Below are positions 55,655 to 64,000 of a stretch of 64,000 nucleotides of DNA, in pieces. Position numbers and translations under genes: made by a program. The notes beneath the pieces are model-generated. The model was not told where the DNA came from. It ran no database searches and worked only from the letters and a program-made list of their open reading frames with translations. The stretch covers positions 124,001 to 188,000 of the forward strand of contig NZ_BQIP01000009.1 of the NCBI RefSeq assembly GCF_021602585.1. Reading direction: 5' to 3'. Origin of the DNA: Pseudomonas faucium (GTDB taxonomy: Bacteria; Pseudomonadota; Gammaproteobacteria; Pseudomonadales; Pseudomonadaceae). Positions within the stretch are counted from its first letter, which is position 1; the number at the start of each line of letters is the position of its first letter.

Positions 55655-58114
55655 TCAGTCGCGTGGGCCGCCTGGGGCGATCACTTCTCGCGAGCCGTTG
55701 CTGTTCATTGGCGTGACCACGCCGGCCATCTCCATCGCCTCGATCATGCGGGCGGCGCGGTTGTAGCCGATCTTCAGCTTGCGCTGCACCGCCGAAATCG
55801 AGGCGCGGCGGCTTTCGAGCACGAACTGCACGGCCTCATCATACAGCGCGTCGCTTTCCGAATCTTCGCCATCGCCACCACCGCCGCCGCCTTCGAAGCC
55901 GCTGCCGGCCTCTTCCACGCCGTTGAGGATGTCGTCGTTGTAGTCCGGTGCGCCACGCAGCTTCCAGGCTTCCACCACGCGGTGCACTTCATCGTCGGAG
56001 ACGAACGCGCCGTGCACGCGGATCGGCAGGCTGGTGCCCGGCGGCATGTAGAGCATGTCACCGTGGCCCAGCAACTGCTCGGCACCACCCTGGTCGATGA
56101 TGGTCCGCGAGTCGATCTTGCTCGACACCTGGAACGCCATGCGGGTCGGGATGTTGGCCTTGATCAGGCCGGTGATCACGTCCACCGACGGGCGCTGGGT
56201 GGCGAGGATCAGGTGGATACCGGCTGCCCGCGCCTTCTGCGCGATACGCGCGATCAGCTCTTCGACCTTCTTGCCGACGATCATCATCATGTCGGCGAAT
56301 TCGTCGACCACCACCACGATGGTCGGCAGGGTCTTCAGCGCCGGCGGCTCGTCGTCCATGCTTTCGCGGCGGTACAACGGGTCGTGGATGACCTCGCCCG
56401 CTTCCTGGGCGTCCTTGATCTTGCGGTTGAAGCCGGCCAGGTTGCGCACGCCCATCGCGGCCATCAGCTTGTAGCGCCGCTCCATCTCGGCCACGCTCCA
56501 GCGCAGGGCGTTGGCGGCGTCCTTCATGTCGGTGACCACCGGGCACAGCAGGTGCGGGATGCCTTCGTAAATCGACAGTTCGAGCATCTTCGGGTCGATC
56601 ATGATCAGCCGCGCGTCTTCCGGGCTGGACTTGAACAGGATCGACAGGATCATCGCGTTCACGCCCACCGACTTACCGGAACCGGTGGTACCGGCCACCA
56701 GCAGGTGCGGCATCTTGGCAAGGTCGGTGATCACCGGCTTGCCGCCGATGTCGTGGCCCAGGGCCAGGGTGACAGGCGACTTTTGCTCATCGTACTGCGG
56801 GGTCGCCAGCACTTCGGAGAAGCGCACCATCTGGCGGTTCTCGTTGGGGATCTCGATACCCACGGTGGTCTTGCCGGGGATGACTTCGACCACACGCACG
56901 CTGGTCACTGCAATCGACCGCGCAAGGTCCTTGGCCAGGTTGGCGATACGGCTGACCTTGACCCCGGCCGCCGGCTGGATCTCGTAGCGGGTGATCACCG
57001 GGCCCGGGTGGATGGAGTCCACCGTGACTTCCACGCCGAATTCCTTGAGCTTGATTTCCAGCAACTGGCCGACGCCGGCCAGGGATTCTGGCGAGTACTC
57101 GATCTTCTTCTCTTCGGCCGGGTCGAGGATCGAGATCGACGGCAAGGTGCCTTCCACGGCGCTGTCGATGAACAACGGCGCCTGCTTCTCTTTCATCACG
57201 CGCTTGCTGGGCTCCGGCGCCTTCACCGCAGGCGGCATGATCACCGGGGCGGCCACGGGCTGCTCGCGCGGGATTACGGTTTCGCGGGGCACCACGGGCT
57301 CACGCTGCACGACCGGCCGGGCTGGGGCTGGCGGCTCTTCGCGCTCGACAACGCGCTCACGCGGCTGCGGCTTGATCGGTTCGCGCTTTTCGGCTGCCAT
57401 GGGCGCTGCGTCGAAGTTCGGCTCGTCCACTTCACGCAGCTGCGCCACCAGGCGCTTGCGCTCGTTGCGCGCTTCCCACCAGCGGTTGGCCGCGCCTTGC
57501 ACCAGTTCGAACAGGTCGAGGGTGATCTTGCCGGTCATGTCCATCACCTTGAACCAGGACAGGTCGGTGAACACGGTCAGGCCGAACAGGAACAGGGCAA
57601 TGAACATCAGCGTGCTGCCCTGCACGTTGAGCAGGTTGCGCGCCAGGTCGCCCAGGCTTTCGCCCAGGGCGCCGCCGGCGGAGAACGGCAGGCTGGCTGC
57701 AGGGTGGAAATGGATATGCGCCAGGGCGGCGCCGGACAGCACCAGGAACACCAAACCGATCAGCCGCCAGGAGAACAGCCAGCCGCTCCACTGCCAGGGC
57801 TGGTGACGCTCGCGGAAGATCTGCCAGGTCTTGATCGCCAGCAGCAGCGGGAAAATGTAGGCGAAGTAGCCAAGCACCATGAACAGGATGTCGGCGAAAT
57901 AGGCACCGGCGCGCCCGGCGGCGTTCTGCACCTGGTCGACGTTGCTGGTGTGGCTGAAGCCTGGGTCGGAGGTGTCGTAGGTCAGCAGTGCCATCCACAG
58001 GTACAGGCACAGTGCGCCGACAGCGATCAACGCACCTTCCTTGAGGCGGTAATGCAGCTGCTGCCGCCACTGGGGCACAGGCAAAGGAGCTGGAGTTGCG
58101 GTGGATTTCTTCAA
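55655..58114 (-). CDS. ftsK: DNA translocase FtsK
   Basis: An 819-residue septal DNA pump that clears the chromosome terminus and activates XerCD at dif. Four or five N-terminal helices (residues about 25-200) anchor it at the division site, a short Pro/Arg/Glu-rich linker follows, and the motor has Walker [17 protein letters not shown] and Walker [12 protein letters not shown]. The C-terminal gamma domain reads KOPS ([20 protein letters not shown]). The TTG at 58114 (AGGAA ten bases upstream) starts the known [17 protein letters not shown]-terminus. A LexA-form box lies about 190 bases upstream. Confidence 0.95.
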   Translation of the reverse strand: MKKSTATPAPLPVPQWRQQLHYRLKEGALIAVGALCLYLWMALLTYDTSDPGFSHTSNVDQVQNAAGRAGAYFADILFMVLGYFAYIFPLLLAIKTWQIFRERHQPWQWSGWLFSWRLIGLVFLVLSGAALAHIHFHPAASLPFSAGGALGESLGDLARNLLNVQGSTLMFIALFLFGLTVFTDLSWFKVMDMTGKITLDLFELVQGAANRWWEARNERKRLVAQLREVDEPNFDAAPMAAEKREPIKPQPRERVVEREEPPAPARPVVQREPVVPRETVIPREQPVAAPVIMPPAVKAPEPSKRVMKEKQAPLFIDSAVEGTLPSISILDPAEEKKIEYSPESLAGVGQLLEIKLKEFGVEVTVDSIHPGPVITRYEIQPAAGVKVSRIANLAKDLARSIAVTSVRVVEVIPGKTTVGIEIPNENRQMVRFSEVLATPQYDEQKSPVTLALGHDIGGKPVITDLAKMPHLLVAGTTGSGKSVGVNAMILSILFKSSPEDARLIMIDPKMLELSIYEGIPHLLCPVVTDMKDAANALRWSVAEMERRYKLMAAMGVRNLAGFNRKIKDAQEAGEVIHDPLYRRESMDDEPPALKTLPTIVVVVDEFADMMMIVGKKVEELIARIAQKARAAGIHLILATQRPSVDVITGLIKANIPTRMAFQVSSKIDSRTIIDQGGAEQLLGHGDMLYMPPGTSLPIRVHGAFVSDDEVHRVVEAWKLRGAPDYNDDILNGVEEAGSGFEGGGGGGDGEDSESDALYDEAVQFVLESRRASISAVQRKLKIGYNRAARMIEAMEMAGVVTPMNSNGSREVIAPGGPRD

Positions 58115-58469
58115 AACGCGTCTATTCCTGCGCGGTGCTGCGCGTCCAGTAGTGATCGGCCGGTGTCTGGCCAATGAACCCCTACTTTTAACATTACTGC
58201 CCGCCGGCCGCCATGGCGGCACGCCGTATGGAGCTTGGCTGGGGGCGACTTTCGTATAGGTGCAATTTGAGCATGCATTTTCTTTTGTGACAAAGGCTTA
58301 TGCTGTGTTTTTGCACAGGTGTGACAGCAAATGTGCCAGATGGTGCCTGCGGCTGCATGAATGTGTAGGAAATTGCCTATATGGCGGCCAGCCATGGGGC
58401 CAAAGAGATTGACCCTGCCTGGCACCCGCGCCATGCTGGCCTCTCCCCTCCCCCACCGCACGATAGACC
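58115..58469. other. divergent promoter region between ftsK and aat
   Basis: About 355 bases with no ORF of merit. It contains a 16-base LexA-form palindrome (58303-58318) and one copy of TGTAGGAAA (58364-58372), near which aat transcription probably starts. Confidence 0.7.
58303..58318 (-). promoter_or_regulatory. LexA (SOS) box candidate upstream of ftsK
   Basis: CTGTGTTTTTGCACAG fits CTGT-N8-ACAG, with T-rich centre. It is about 190 bases upstream of the ftsK start. The E. coli ftsK gene is SOS-inducible, so the position makes sense. Confidence 0.45.
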
Positions 58470-59150
58470 ATGCTCACCTGGCTGACCCGCGACTCGCTGA
58501 CCTTCCCGCCCCTGGAAAAGGCCCTGCACGACCCCAACGGGCTGCTGGCGGCCGGTGGCGACCTGAGCCCCGATCGCTTGGTGCAGGCCTATCGCCATGG
58601 CTGCTTCCCCTGGTACCAGGACGGCCAGCCGATCCTCTGGTGGTCGCCTGACCCGCGCACGGTGCTGCTCCCGAACGAACTGCACGTTTCGCGCTCACTG
58701 GCCAAGCTGATGCGCCAAGGCCGCTACCAGGTCAGCTTCGACACCGACTTCCCTGCCGTGATCGCCGCCTGCGCCGCACCCCGCGACTATGCCGACGGCA
58801 CCTGGATCACCGACACCATGCGCGATGCCTACTGCGAGCTGCACCGGCGCGGCATCGCCCACTCGGTGGAAGTGCGCCAGGACGGCGAGCTGGTCGGCGG
58901 GCTGTATGGCCTGGCCATGGGCCGGCTGTTTTTCGGCGAGTCGATGTTCAGCCGCGCCGACAACGCCTCCAAGGTCGGTTTCGTGACCCTGGTCGAGCAC
59001 CTGCGCGAGGCCGGCTTCGTGCTGATCGACTGCCAGATGCCGACCAACCACCTGCACAGCCTCGGCGCCCGCGCCATCAGCCGGGCAGACTTTGCCGGGT
59101 ACCTCGGGCAGTACCTCGACCAGCCCAACAGCGCCAGTTGGCGGACCTAG
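58470..59150 (+). CDS. aat: leucyl/phenylalanyl-tRNA-protein transferase
   Basis: A 226-residue N-end-rule enzyme that adds Leu or Phe to proteins starting with Lys or Arg, marking them for ClpS-ClpAP. The family start [20 protein letters not shown], the [17 protein letters not shown] core and [15 protein letters not shown] are clear. It is followed by bpt, infA, and then clpA and clpS on the other strand: a full tagging and degradation set in one locus. Confidence 0.96.
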   Translation: MLTWLTRDSLTFPPLEKALHDPNGLLAAGGDLSPDRLVQAYRHGCFPWYQDGQPILWWSPDPRTVLLPNELHVSRSLAKLMRQGRYQVSFDTDFPAVIAACAAPRDYADGTWITDTMRDAYCELHRRGIAHSVEVRQDGELVGGLYGLAMGRLFFGESMFSRADNASKVGFVTLVEHLREAGFVLIDCQMPTNHLHSLGARAISRADFAGYLGQYLDQPNSASWRT

Positions 59151-59206
59151 GCGAGTTTTGCCAGCTGGCTTACACTTAAAGCAAAGTCTCACCGAAGGGG
59201 TCGATC

Positions 59207-59914
59207 ATGACAGAGTTGGCGCGTTTGAAGTTCTATGCCACTCAACCCCACTCCTGCAGCTACCTGCCGGACGAGCAGGCCACCACCCTGTTCCTCGACC
59301 CCAGCCAGCCGATGGACGTGCATGTGTATGCCGACCTGTCAGAGATGGGTTTTCGGCGCAGTGGCGACCACCTGTACCGCCCGCATTGCCAGAACTGCAA
59401 TGCCTGCGTGCCGGCGCGCATCCCTGCGGCGCGCTTCATTCCCAACCGCCAGCAACGGCGCATCCTCAAGCGCAATGCCGACTTGACCGTGACTGCCGCG
59501 CGCCCGGCCTTCAAGGAAGAGTACTTCGACCTGTACCGGCGCTACATCGAGACCCGCCACGCCGATGGCGACATGTACCCGCCCAGCCGCGATCAGTTTT
59601 CCACCTTCCTGGTACGCGACCTGCCGTTCTGCTGGTTCTACGAGTTTCGCCTGGCCGGGCGCCTGCTGGCGGTGGCGGTGTGCGACCTGCTGCCCAACGG
59701 CCTGTCGGCGGTGTACACCTTCTACGAGCCGGACGAGGAACGGCGCAGCCTGGGGCGTTTTGCCATCCTCTGGCAGATCACCGAGGCCCTGCGCCAGGAT
59801 CTGGAGGCGGTGTACCTCGGTTACTGGATCAAGAACTGCAAGAAGATGAACTACAAGACGCAGTACCGGCCCATCGAATTGCTGATCAACCAGCGCTGGG
59901 TCACCCTCAATTGA
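59207..59914 (+). CDS. bpt: aspartate/glutamate leucyltransferase (Bpt/Ate)
   Basis: A 235-residue GNAT-type transferase that puts Leu on N-terminal Asp or Glu, a second N-degron branch. The N-terminal Cys cluster ([17 protein letters not shown]) and [20 protein letters not shown] identify it. The ATG at 59207 follows CCGAAGGGGTCGATC. It lies 56 bases after aat on the same strand. Confidence 0.95.
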   Translation: MTELARLKFYATQPHSCSYLPDEQATTLFLDPSQPMDVHVYADLSEMGFRRSGDHLYRPHCQNCNACVPARIPAARFIPNRQQRRILKRNADLTVTAARPAFKEEYFDLYRRYIETRHADGDMYPPSRDQFSTFLVRDLPFCWFYEFRLAGRLLAVAVCDLLPNGLSAVYTFYEPDEERRSLGRFAILWQITEALRQDLEAVYLGYWIKNCKKMNYKTQYRPIELLINQRWVTLN

Positions 59915-60016
59915 AAGCATTGGCTTGAAACACCTTTTTCCGGCATAATCCACGCCACTTTTTTGCCCGGTGCGGTTATGCGTCGGGCCAACACTGGATA
60001 CCGAGGGCTCAACTGC

Positions 60017-60235
60017 ATGTCGAAAGAAGACAGCTTCGAAATGGAAGGTACTGTCGTCGACACCCTGCCCAACACCATGTTCCGCGTGGAGTTGGAAAAC
60101 GGGCACGTCGTAACCGCGCACATCTCCGGAAAGATGCGCAAGAACTACATCCGCATTCTCACTGGCGACAAGGTCCGCGTCGAGCTGACGCCTTATGACC
60201 TGAGCAAGGGCCGCATTACTTATCGTGCGCGCTAA
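60017..60235 (+). CDS. infA: translation initiation factor IF-1
   Basis: A 72-residue OB-fold factor, [20 protein letters not shown]... to [10 protein letters not shown], essentially the universal bacterial IF-1. It binds the ribosomal A site during initiation. The family length is kept by starting at the ATG at 60017. A strong terminator follows. Confidence 0.98.
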
Positions 60236-60248
60236 GCTTAAGCCATGA

Positions 60249-60277
60249 AAAAGCCCGGCCAAGTGCCGGGCTTTTTT
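60249..60277 (+). terminator. intrinsic terminator after infA
   Basis: AAGCCCGGC-CAAGT-GCCGGGCTTTTTT, 14 bases after the stop. Confidence 0.93.
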
Positions 60278-60295
60278 GTGCCTTCAACATTGTGA

Positions 60296-60382
60296 GGGCT
60301 GCCTTGCAGCCCATCGCCGGCAAGCCGGCTCCTACAGCCGTGGGAGCCGGCTTGCCGGCGATGGGCCGCAAAAGCGGCCCCT
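60296..60382. repeat. REPIN between infA and clpA
   Basis: The arms CATCGCCGGCAAGCCGGCTC (then CTACAG) and CGTGGGAGCC (then GGCTTGCCGGCGATG) have GGGCTGC/GCGGCCCC flanks. They separate the convergent ends of infA and clpA and are of the same subtype as the repeat at 2431. Confidence 0.9.
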
Positions 60383-60386
60383 TGCA

Positions 60387-62657
60387 TCACGCGACTTCTG
60401 CCGTGGTCTCGAAATCGAACACCAGTTCGCCATCGCGCAGGTCGATGTGCACCACACCGCCATGCTCGGCCAGCTCGCCAAACAGGATCTCCTCGGCCAA
60501 TGGCCGCTTGATCTTGTCCTGGATGAGCCGCGCCATCGGCCGCGCCCCCATCTGCACATCGTAGCCCGACGCCGCCAGCCAGCCGCGAGCATCGTCGCTG
60601 ACTTCCAGCAGCACGCGCTTGTCTTCCAGCTGGGCCTGCAGTTCGATGAGGAACTTGTCGACGATGCTCTTGATCGTCTCGTGGCTCAGGCGGCCGAACT
60701 GGATGATGGTGTCCAGGCGGTTGCGGAACTCCGGCGTGAAGCTCTTGCGAATGACTTCCATGGCATCGGACGCGTGGTCCTGATGGGTAAAGCCGATCGA
60801 CGCCCGTGCCGCGGTTTCAGCCCCGGCGTTGGTGGTCATGATCAGGATCACGTTACGGAAGTCCGCCTTGCGCCCGTTGTTGTCGGTCAGGGTGCCGTGG
60901 TCCATCACCTGCAGCAGCAGGTTGAAGACTTCCGGGTGGGCCTTCTCGATTTCGTCGAGCAGCAACACGCAATGCGGCTGCTTGGTGATGGCCTCGGTCA
61001 GCAGGCCACCCTGGTCGAACCCGACATAGCCTGGAGGCGCACCGATCAGGCGCGACACGGTGTGCCGCTCCATGTACTCGGACATGTCGAAGCGCACCAG
61101 CTCAACCCCCAGGGCCTTGGCCAGCTGCCGCGCGGCCTCGGTCTTGCCGACGCCGGTTGGGCCGGCGAACAGGAACGAGCCGACCGGCTTGTCCGGCGCC
61201 TTGAGGCCGGCACGCGACAGCTTGATGGCCGTGGCCAGCGAGTCGATGGCAGCATCCTGGCCGAACACGGTCAGTTTCAGGTCGCGCTCCAGGTTACGCA
61301 GCAGCTCCTTGTCGGAACTGGTGACGTGCTTTGGCGGAATCCGCGCGATCTTGGCGACGATGTCCTCGACCTGCGGCACTTCGATACGCTTGACGCGGTT
61401 GGCCTCAGGCTGCAGGCGCTGGTAGGCACCCGCCTCGTCGATCACGTCGATGGCCTTGTCCGGCATGTGGCGATCGTTGATGTAGCGCGAGGCGAGCTCT
61501 GCCGCTGCACGCAGCGCTTCGTCGCTGTACTCGATGTTGTGGTGGCTTTCGAACCGCCCCTTCAGGCCGCGCAGGATGCCGACGGTGTCTTCCACCGATG
61601 GCTCGCTGACATCGACCTTCTGGAAACGCCGCGCCAGGGCCCGGTCTTTCTCGAAGATGCCGCGAAATTCCTGGAAGGTGGTCGAGCCGATGCAACGGAT
61701 CTCACCGGACGACAGCAGCGGCTTGAGCAGGTTGGACGCATCCATCACGCCACCGGAGGCCGCACCGGCACCGATGATGGTGTGGATCTCGTCGATGAAC
61801 AGAATCGCCTGCGGGCGCTTGCGCAGCTCACCGAGCAGCGCCTTGAAGCGCTTTTCGAAGTCGCCGCGGTACTTGGTGCCGGCCAGCAGTGCGCCAAGGT
61901 CCAGCGAGTACACCACGCTCTGCGCCAGCAGGTCGGGCACCTGGCCATCGACGATGCGCTTGGCCAGGCCTTCGGCGATGGCGGTCTTGCCGACACCGGC
62001 CTCGCCCACCAGCAGCGGGTTGTTCTTGCGCCGCCGGGCGAGGATCTGCGCAACGCGCTCGACCTCCTGCTCGCGGCCTACCAGCGGGTCGATCCGGCCG
62101 GCACGGGCCAGCTCGTTGAGATTGCTGGCATAGGCATCCAGGGGGTTGCTCGAAGAGGAGGTTTCAGCACCGTCCTCGTCCTGCATTTCCTGGTCGTTTT
62201 CACTGTGCGGGCCATGGCCCGGCACCTTGGAGATGCCATGGGCGATGTAGTTGACCACGTCGATACGGGCCACGCTCTGCTGCTTGAGCAGGAACACGGC
62301 CTGGCTTTCCTGTTCGCTGAAGATCGCCACCAGCACATTGGCGCCGGTCACTTCGCGCTTGCCGGAGCTTTGCACGTGGAACACGGCACGCTGCAGCACA
62401 CGCTGGAAGCCCAGGGTCGGCTGGGTTTCGCGGTCTTCGTCATTGACGGGAATAAGGGGTGTGGTGGAATCGATGAACTCTTGCAGGTCGTGCTTGAGTT
62501 TGTCGAGATTGGCGCCACAGGCGCGCAGAACGGTCGCGGCAGCCTCATTGTCAAGGAGTGCCAGCAGCAGATGTTCGACGGTCATGAACTCATGACGCTT
62601 CGAACGAGCCTCCTTGAAGGCAAGATTGAGGGTGACTTCGAGCTCGCGGTTTAACAT
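60387..62657 (-). CDS. clpA: ATP-dependent Clp protease ATPase subunit ClpA
   Basis: A 756-residue AAA+ unfoldase feeding ClpP. The N-domain (MLNRELEVTLNLAFKEARSK) binds ClpS; Walker A sites are GEAGVGKTA and GPTGVGKTE, with Walker B ILFIDEIHTIIGAG and VLLLDEIEKAH in the two rings. Arg fingers and the KKYxGDFEKRFKAL-type pore (TKYRGDFEKRF) are present. It lies 30 bases downstream of clpS on the same strand. Confidence 0.97.
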   Translation of the reverse strand: MLNRELEVTLNLAFKEARSKRHEFMTVEHLLLALLDNEAAATVLRACGANLDKLKHDLQEFIDSTTPLIPVNDEDRETQPTLGFQRVLQRAVFHVQSSGKREVTGANVLVAIFSEQESQAVFLLKQQSVARIDVVNYIAHGISKVPGHGPHSENDQEMQDEDGAETSSSSNPLDAYASNLNELARAGRIDPLVGREQEVERVAQILARRRKNNPLLVGEAGVGKTAIAEGLAKRIVDGQVPDLLAQSVVYSLDLGALLAGTKYRGDFEKRFKALLGELRKRPQAILFIDEIHTIIGAGAASGGVMDASNLLKPLLSSGEIRCIGSTTFQEFRGIFEKDRALARRFQKVDVSEPSVEDTVGILRGLKGRFESHHNIEYSDEALRAAAELASRYINDRHMPDKAIDVIDEAGAYQRLQPEANRVKRIEVPQVEDIVAKIARIPPKHVTSSDKELLRNLERDLKLTVFGQDAAIDSLATAIKLSRAGLKAPDKPVGSFLFAGPTGVGKTEAARQLAKALGVELVRFDMSEYMERHTVSRLIGAPPGYVGFDQGGLLTEAITKQPHCVLLLDEIEKAHPEVFNLLLQVMDHGTLTDNNGRKADFRNVILIMTTNAGAETAARASIGFTHQDHASDAMEVIRKSFTPEFRNRLDTIIQFGRLSHETIKSIVDKFLIELQAQLEDKRVLLEVSDDARGWLAASGYDVQMGARPMARLIQDKIKRPLAEEILFGELAEHGGVVHIDLRDGELVFDFETTAEVA

Positions 62658-62687
62658 AGCTTCACCTCATACCCAAGTGGTCGGCGA

Positions 62688-63050
62688 TTAACCGTCCTTC
62701 TCGATTTCACAGAGTAGCGGATGCTGGCTTTCCCTGGCGTATTGGTTGACCTGCATGGCCTTTGTTTCGGCGATGTCACGGGTAAACAATCCGCACACTG
62801 CCCGCCCTTCGGTATGGACGGTCAGCATGATCTTGGTCGCCAGCTCGCGGTTCAAACTAAAGAACGTTTCGAGCACTTCGACGACGAAATCCATCGGCGT
62901 GTAGTCATCGTTGAACAAAACCACCTTGTACATCGGTGGCGCCTGCAGGATCGGCTTGGCTTCCTGTACCGCAAGACCTGAGCCGTCGTCCTCGTTCGTT
63001 TGCGGGCGATCCTGATTGAATGTTAGTCGAATCTCGCTTGGTGCATGCAT
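62688..63050 (-). CDS. clpS: ClpS adaptor for N-degron substrates
   Basis: A 120-residue adaptor that binds N-terminal Leu, Phe, Trp or Tyr and delivers proteins to ClpA. The binding pocket lies in [20 protein letters not shown], followed by [20 protein letters not shown]. It precedes clpA on the same strand. Together with aat and bpt it completes the N-end-rule pathway in this locus. Confidence 0.96.
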   Translation of the reverse strand: MHAPSEIRLTFNQDRPQTNEDDGSGLAVQEAKPILQAPPMYKVVLFNDDYTPMDFVVEVLETFFSLNRELATKIMLTVHTEGRAVCGLFTRDIAETKAMQVNQYARESQHPLLCEIEKDG

Positions 63051-63280
63051 GGAAAGAATTTCATCATGATCGACAAGTTAAGGTTGTGGGTTGACCGCAC
63101 AGGCCACTGCCGGCGCTGGCGCCGGGCGACCTTGACTATCGGCAAAACGGTGTTACAACCAATAAGAACCCACCGTGGTCGATAAAGATCCGCGCAGTCA
63201 ACCAGATTTTTCGCATGGTTCGTATGCGGATGAAGTGGATGATACTCCAGTGATGGAGTCCTTTGCAGAGGGACATAGGG

Positions 63281-63547
63281 ATGGCAAGCGGTAAAGTCAA
63301 GTGGTTCAACAATGCCAAGGGCTACGGATTCATCAACGAGGAAGGTAAATCCGATGACCTTTTCGCTCATTATTCGGCCATTCGCATGGACGGATACAAG
63401 ACCCTCAAGGCTGGCCAGGCCGTAGTGTTCGACATCGTCCAGGGCCCCAAAGGCCTGCACGCCGTCGAAATCAAGGATGCCGCCGCGGCAGCTGCAGAGG
63501 TCGCCAATGCCCAGGGCGAACCCCAGAGCGAAACCGCCAAAGCCTGA
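63281..63547 (+). CDS. cspD: cold-shock-domain protein CspD-like
   Basis: An 88-residue cold-shock protein with RNA-binding motifs KGYGFI and DDLFAHYS and a C-terminal extension (AAAAAEVANAQGEPQSETAK) beyond the usual 70. It resembles CspD, which in E. coli inhibits replication in stationary phase and is degraded by Lon. It is divergent from clpS. A TAGGGATG context, with GAGGG further upstream, precedes the ATG. Confidence 0.93.
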   Translation: MASGKVKWFNNAKGYGFINEEGKSDDLFAHYSAIRMDGYKTLKAGQAVVFDIVQGPKGLHAVEIKDAAAAAAEVANAQGEPQSETAKA

Positions 63548-63571
63548 CCCCTGCTCTGTGCCGGTACACGA

Positions 63572-63606
63572 AAAACCGGCCGCCTCTTCACGAGACGGCC
63601 GGTTTT
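63572..63606. terminator. bidirectional terminator between cspD and icd
   Basis: AAAACCGGCCG...CGGCCGGTTTT: an 11-bp stem with A-run and T-run on both sides, serving both convergent genes. Confidence 0.92.
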
Positions 63607-63614
63607 GCTTTGCC

Positions 63615-64000
63615 TCACATGTGCTTGATCATCTCGTCGCCGAAGCCTGAGCTGCCCACAAGCTTGGCCCCTTCCATCAGCCGCTCGAAGTCGTAGGTCA
63701 CGGTCTTGGCCCCGATCGCGCCATTGGTGCCCTTGATGATCAGGTCGGCCGCCTCGGTCCAGCCCATGTGCCGCAGCATCATTTCCGCCGAGAGGATCAC
63801 CGAGCCTGGGTTCACCTTGTCCTGCCCGGCATACTTGGGCGCAGTGCCGTGGGTCGCCTCGAACATGGCCACGGTGTCGGACAGGTTGGCCCCCGGCGCG
63901 ATACCGATGCCGCCCACTTCCGCCGCCAGGGCGTCGGACAGGTAGTCACCGTTGAGGTTGAGCGTGGCGATCACATCGTACTCGGCCGGGCGCAGCAGGA
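63615..64000 (-). CDS. icd: isocitrate dehydrogenase (NADP), C-terminal part
   Basis: The last 128 residues of a gene that runs off the window. They match the E. coli-type homodimeric NADP enzyme: [40 protein letters not shown] and a final [20 protein letters not shown], then [10 protein letters not shown]. It makes 2-oxoglutarate and NADPH in the TCA cycle. Confidence 0.96.
   Translation of the reverse strand, partial: LLRPAEYDVIATLNLNGDYLSDALAAEVGGIGIAPGANLSDTVAMFEATHGTAPKYAGQDKVNPGSVILSAEMMLRHMGWTEAADLIIKGTNGAIGAKTVTYDFERLMEGAKLVGSSGFGDEMIKHM

Noticed and set aside
55604-58177. Long open frame (857 codons) antisense to ftsK
   Set aside because: Mirror of ftsK codon bias; no domain.
60276-62654. 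Long open frame (792 codons) antisense to clpA
   Set aside because: Mirror of clpA; no domain.

Overview
The window is ordinary chromosome of a Pseudomonas, most likely of the P. putida group. The evidence is high GC content with strong third-position GC bias, putida-type REP/REPIN repeats (core GCCGGCAAGCCGGCTCC), a CsrA-family gene that looks like rsmE, and familiar neighbourhoods such as ahpC-ahpF, gor-galU, modABC, tusDCBE, cysG-serS-crcB-rarA-lolA-ftsK and aat-bpt-infA-clpA-clpS-cspD-icd. I see no prophage, integron, insertion sequence or CRISPR array. Family names and gene orders come from recognising the sequences; no database was searched.

Layout. 1-9.2 kb: serine/threonine transporter sstT, yceH, the peroxide-defence genes ahpF and ahpC with a well-formed OxyR-type operator, glutathione reductase, galU, and a two-gene cytochrome unit that looks like thiosulfate dehydrogenase tsdBA. 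9.2-19 kb: small proteins, nitronate monooxygenase, modABC behind a ModE-like site, a poxvirus-type topoisomerase IB, rsmE, and a compact operon of histidine kinase, KaiC-like double ATPase and single-domain response regulator. 19-22.8 kb: tRNA-Leu, DoxX, a very acidic small protein, a PL7 polysaccharide lyase without signal peptide, tRNA-Cys and sohB. 22.9-33.6 kb: a lipid-flavoured cluster (phosphatase, SCP2, aminoglycoside-phosphotransferase-like protein, SDR), a methyltransferase, two membrane diguanylate cyclases, small envelope proteins, an SLC13 permease with TrkA_C domains and a TSUP permease.

33.7-43 kb: a LysR gene, a gene-poor stretch with small ORFs and repeated motifs, then a catabolic cluster: GMC oxidoreductase, NCS1 permease, a coupled one-helix protein, an aldehyde dehydrogenase interrupted by one in-frame TAG, and an agmatinase-family ureohydrolase, with a divergent LysR regulator. 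The gene set suggests import and stepwise oxidation of a guanidino or amidino alcohol plus release of urea; the substrate is unknown. 43-50.5 kb: a degenerate LysM/M23 lipoprotein, tRNA-Ser, a Bax-inhibitor-like protein, an NCS2 permease, the tusDCBE tRNA 2-thiolation genes coupled to ybiB, and a glutathionyl-hydroquinone reductase. 50.5-64 kb: housekeeping genes for siroheme, seryl-tRNA, fluoride export, replication-fork maintenance, lipoprotein sorting, chromosome segregation, N-end-rule tagging and proteolysis, ending in a truncated isocitrate dehydrogenase.

The most unusual items are the kinase-KaiC-regulator operon, which keeps Ser-Ser at the position of the cyanobacterial KaiC phosphosites; the guanidino-type catabolic cluster with its amber-interrupted dehydrogenase; an orphan terminator that may mark a small RNA; a 27-residue membrane micropeptide; and a LexA-type box upstream of ftsK.
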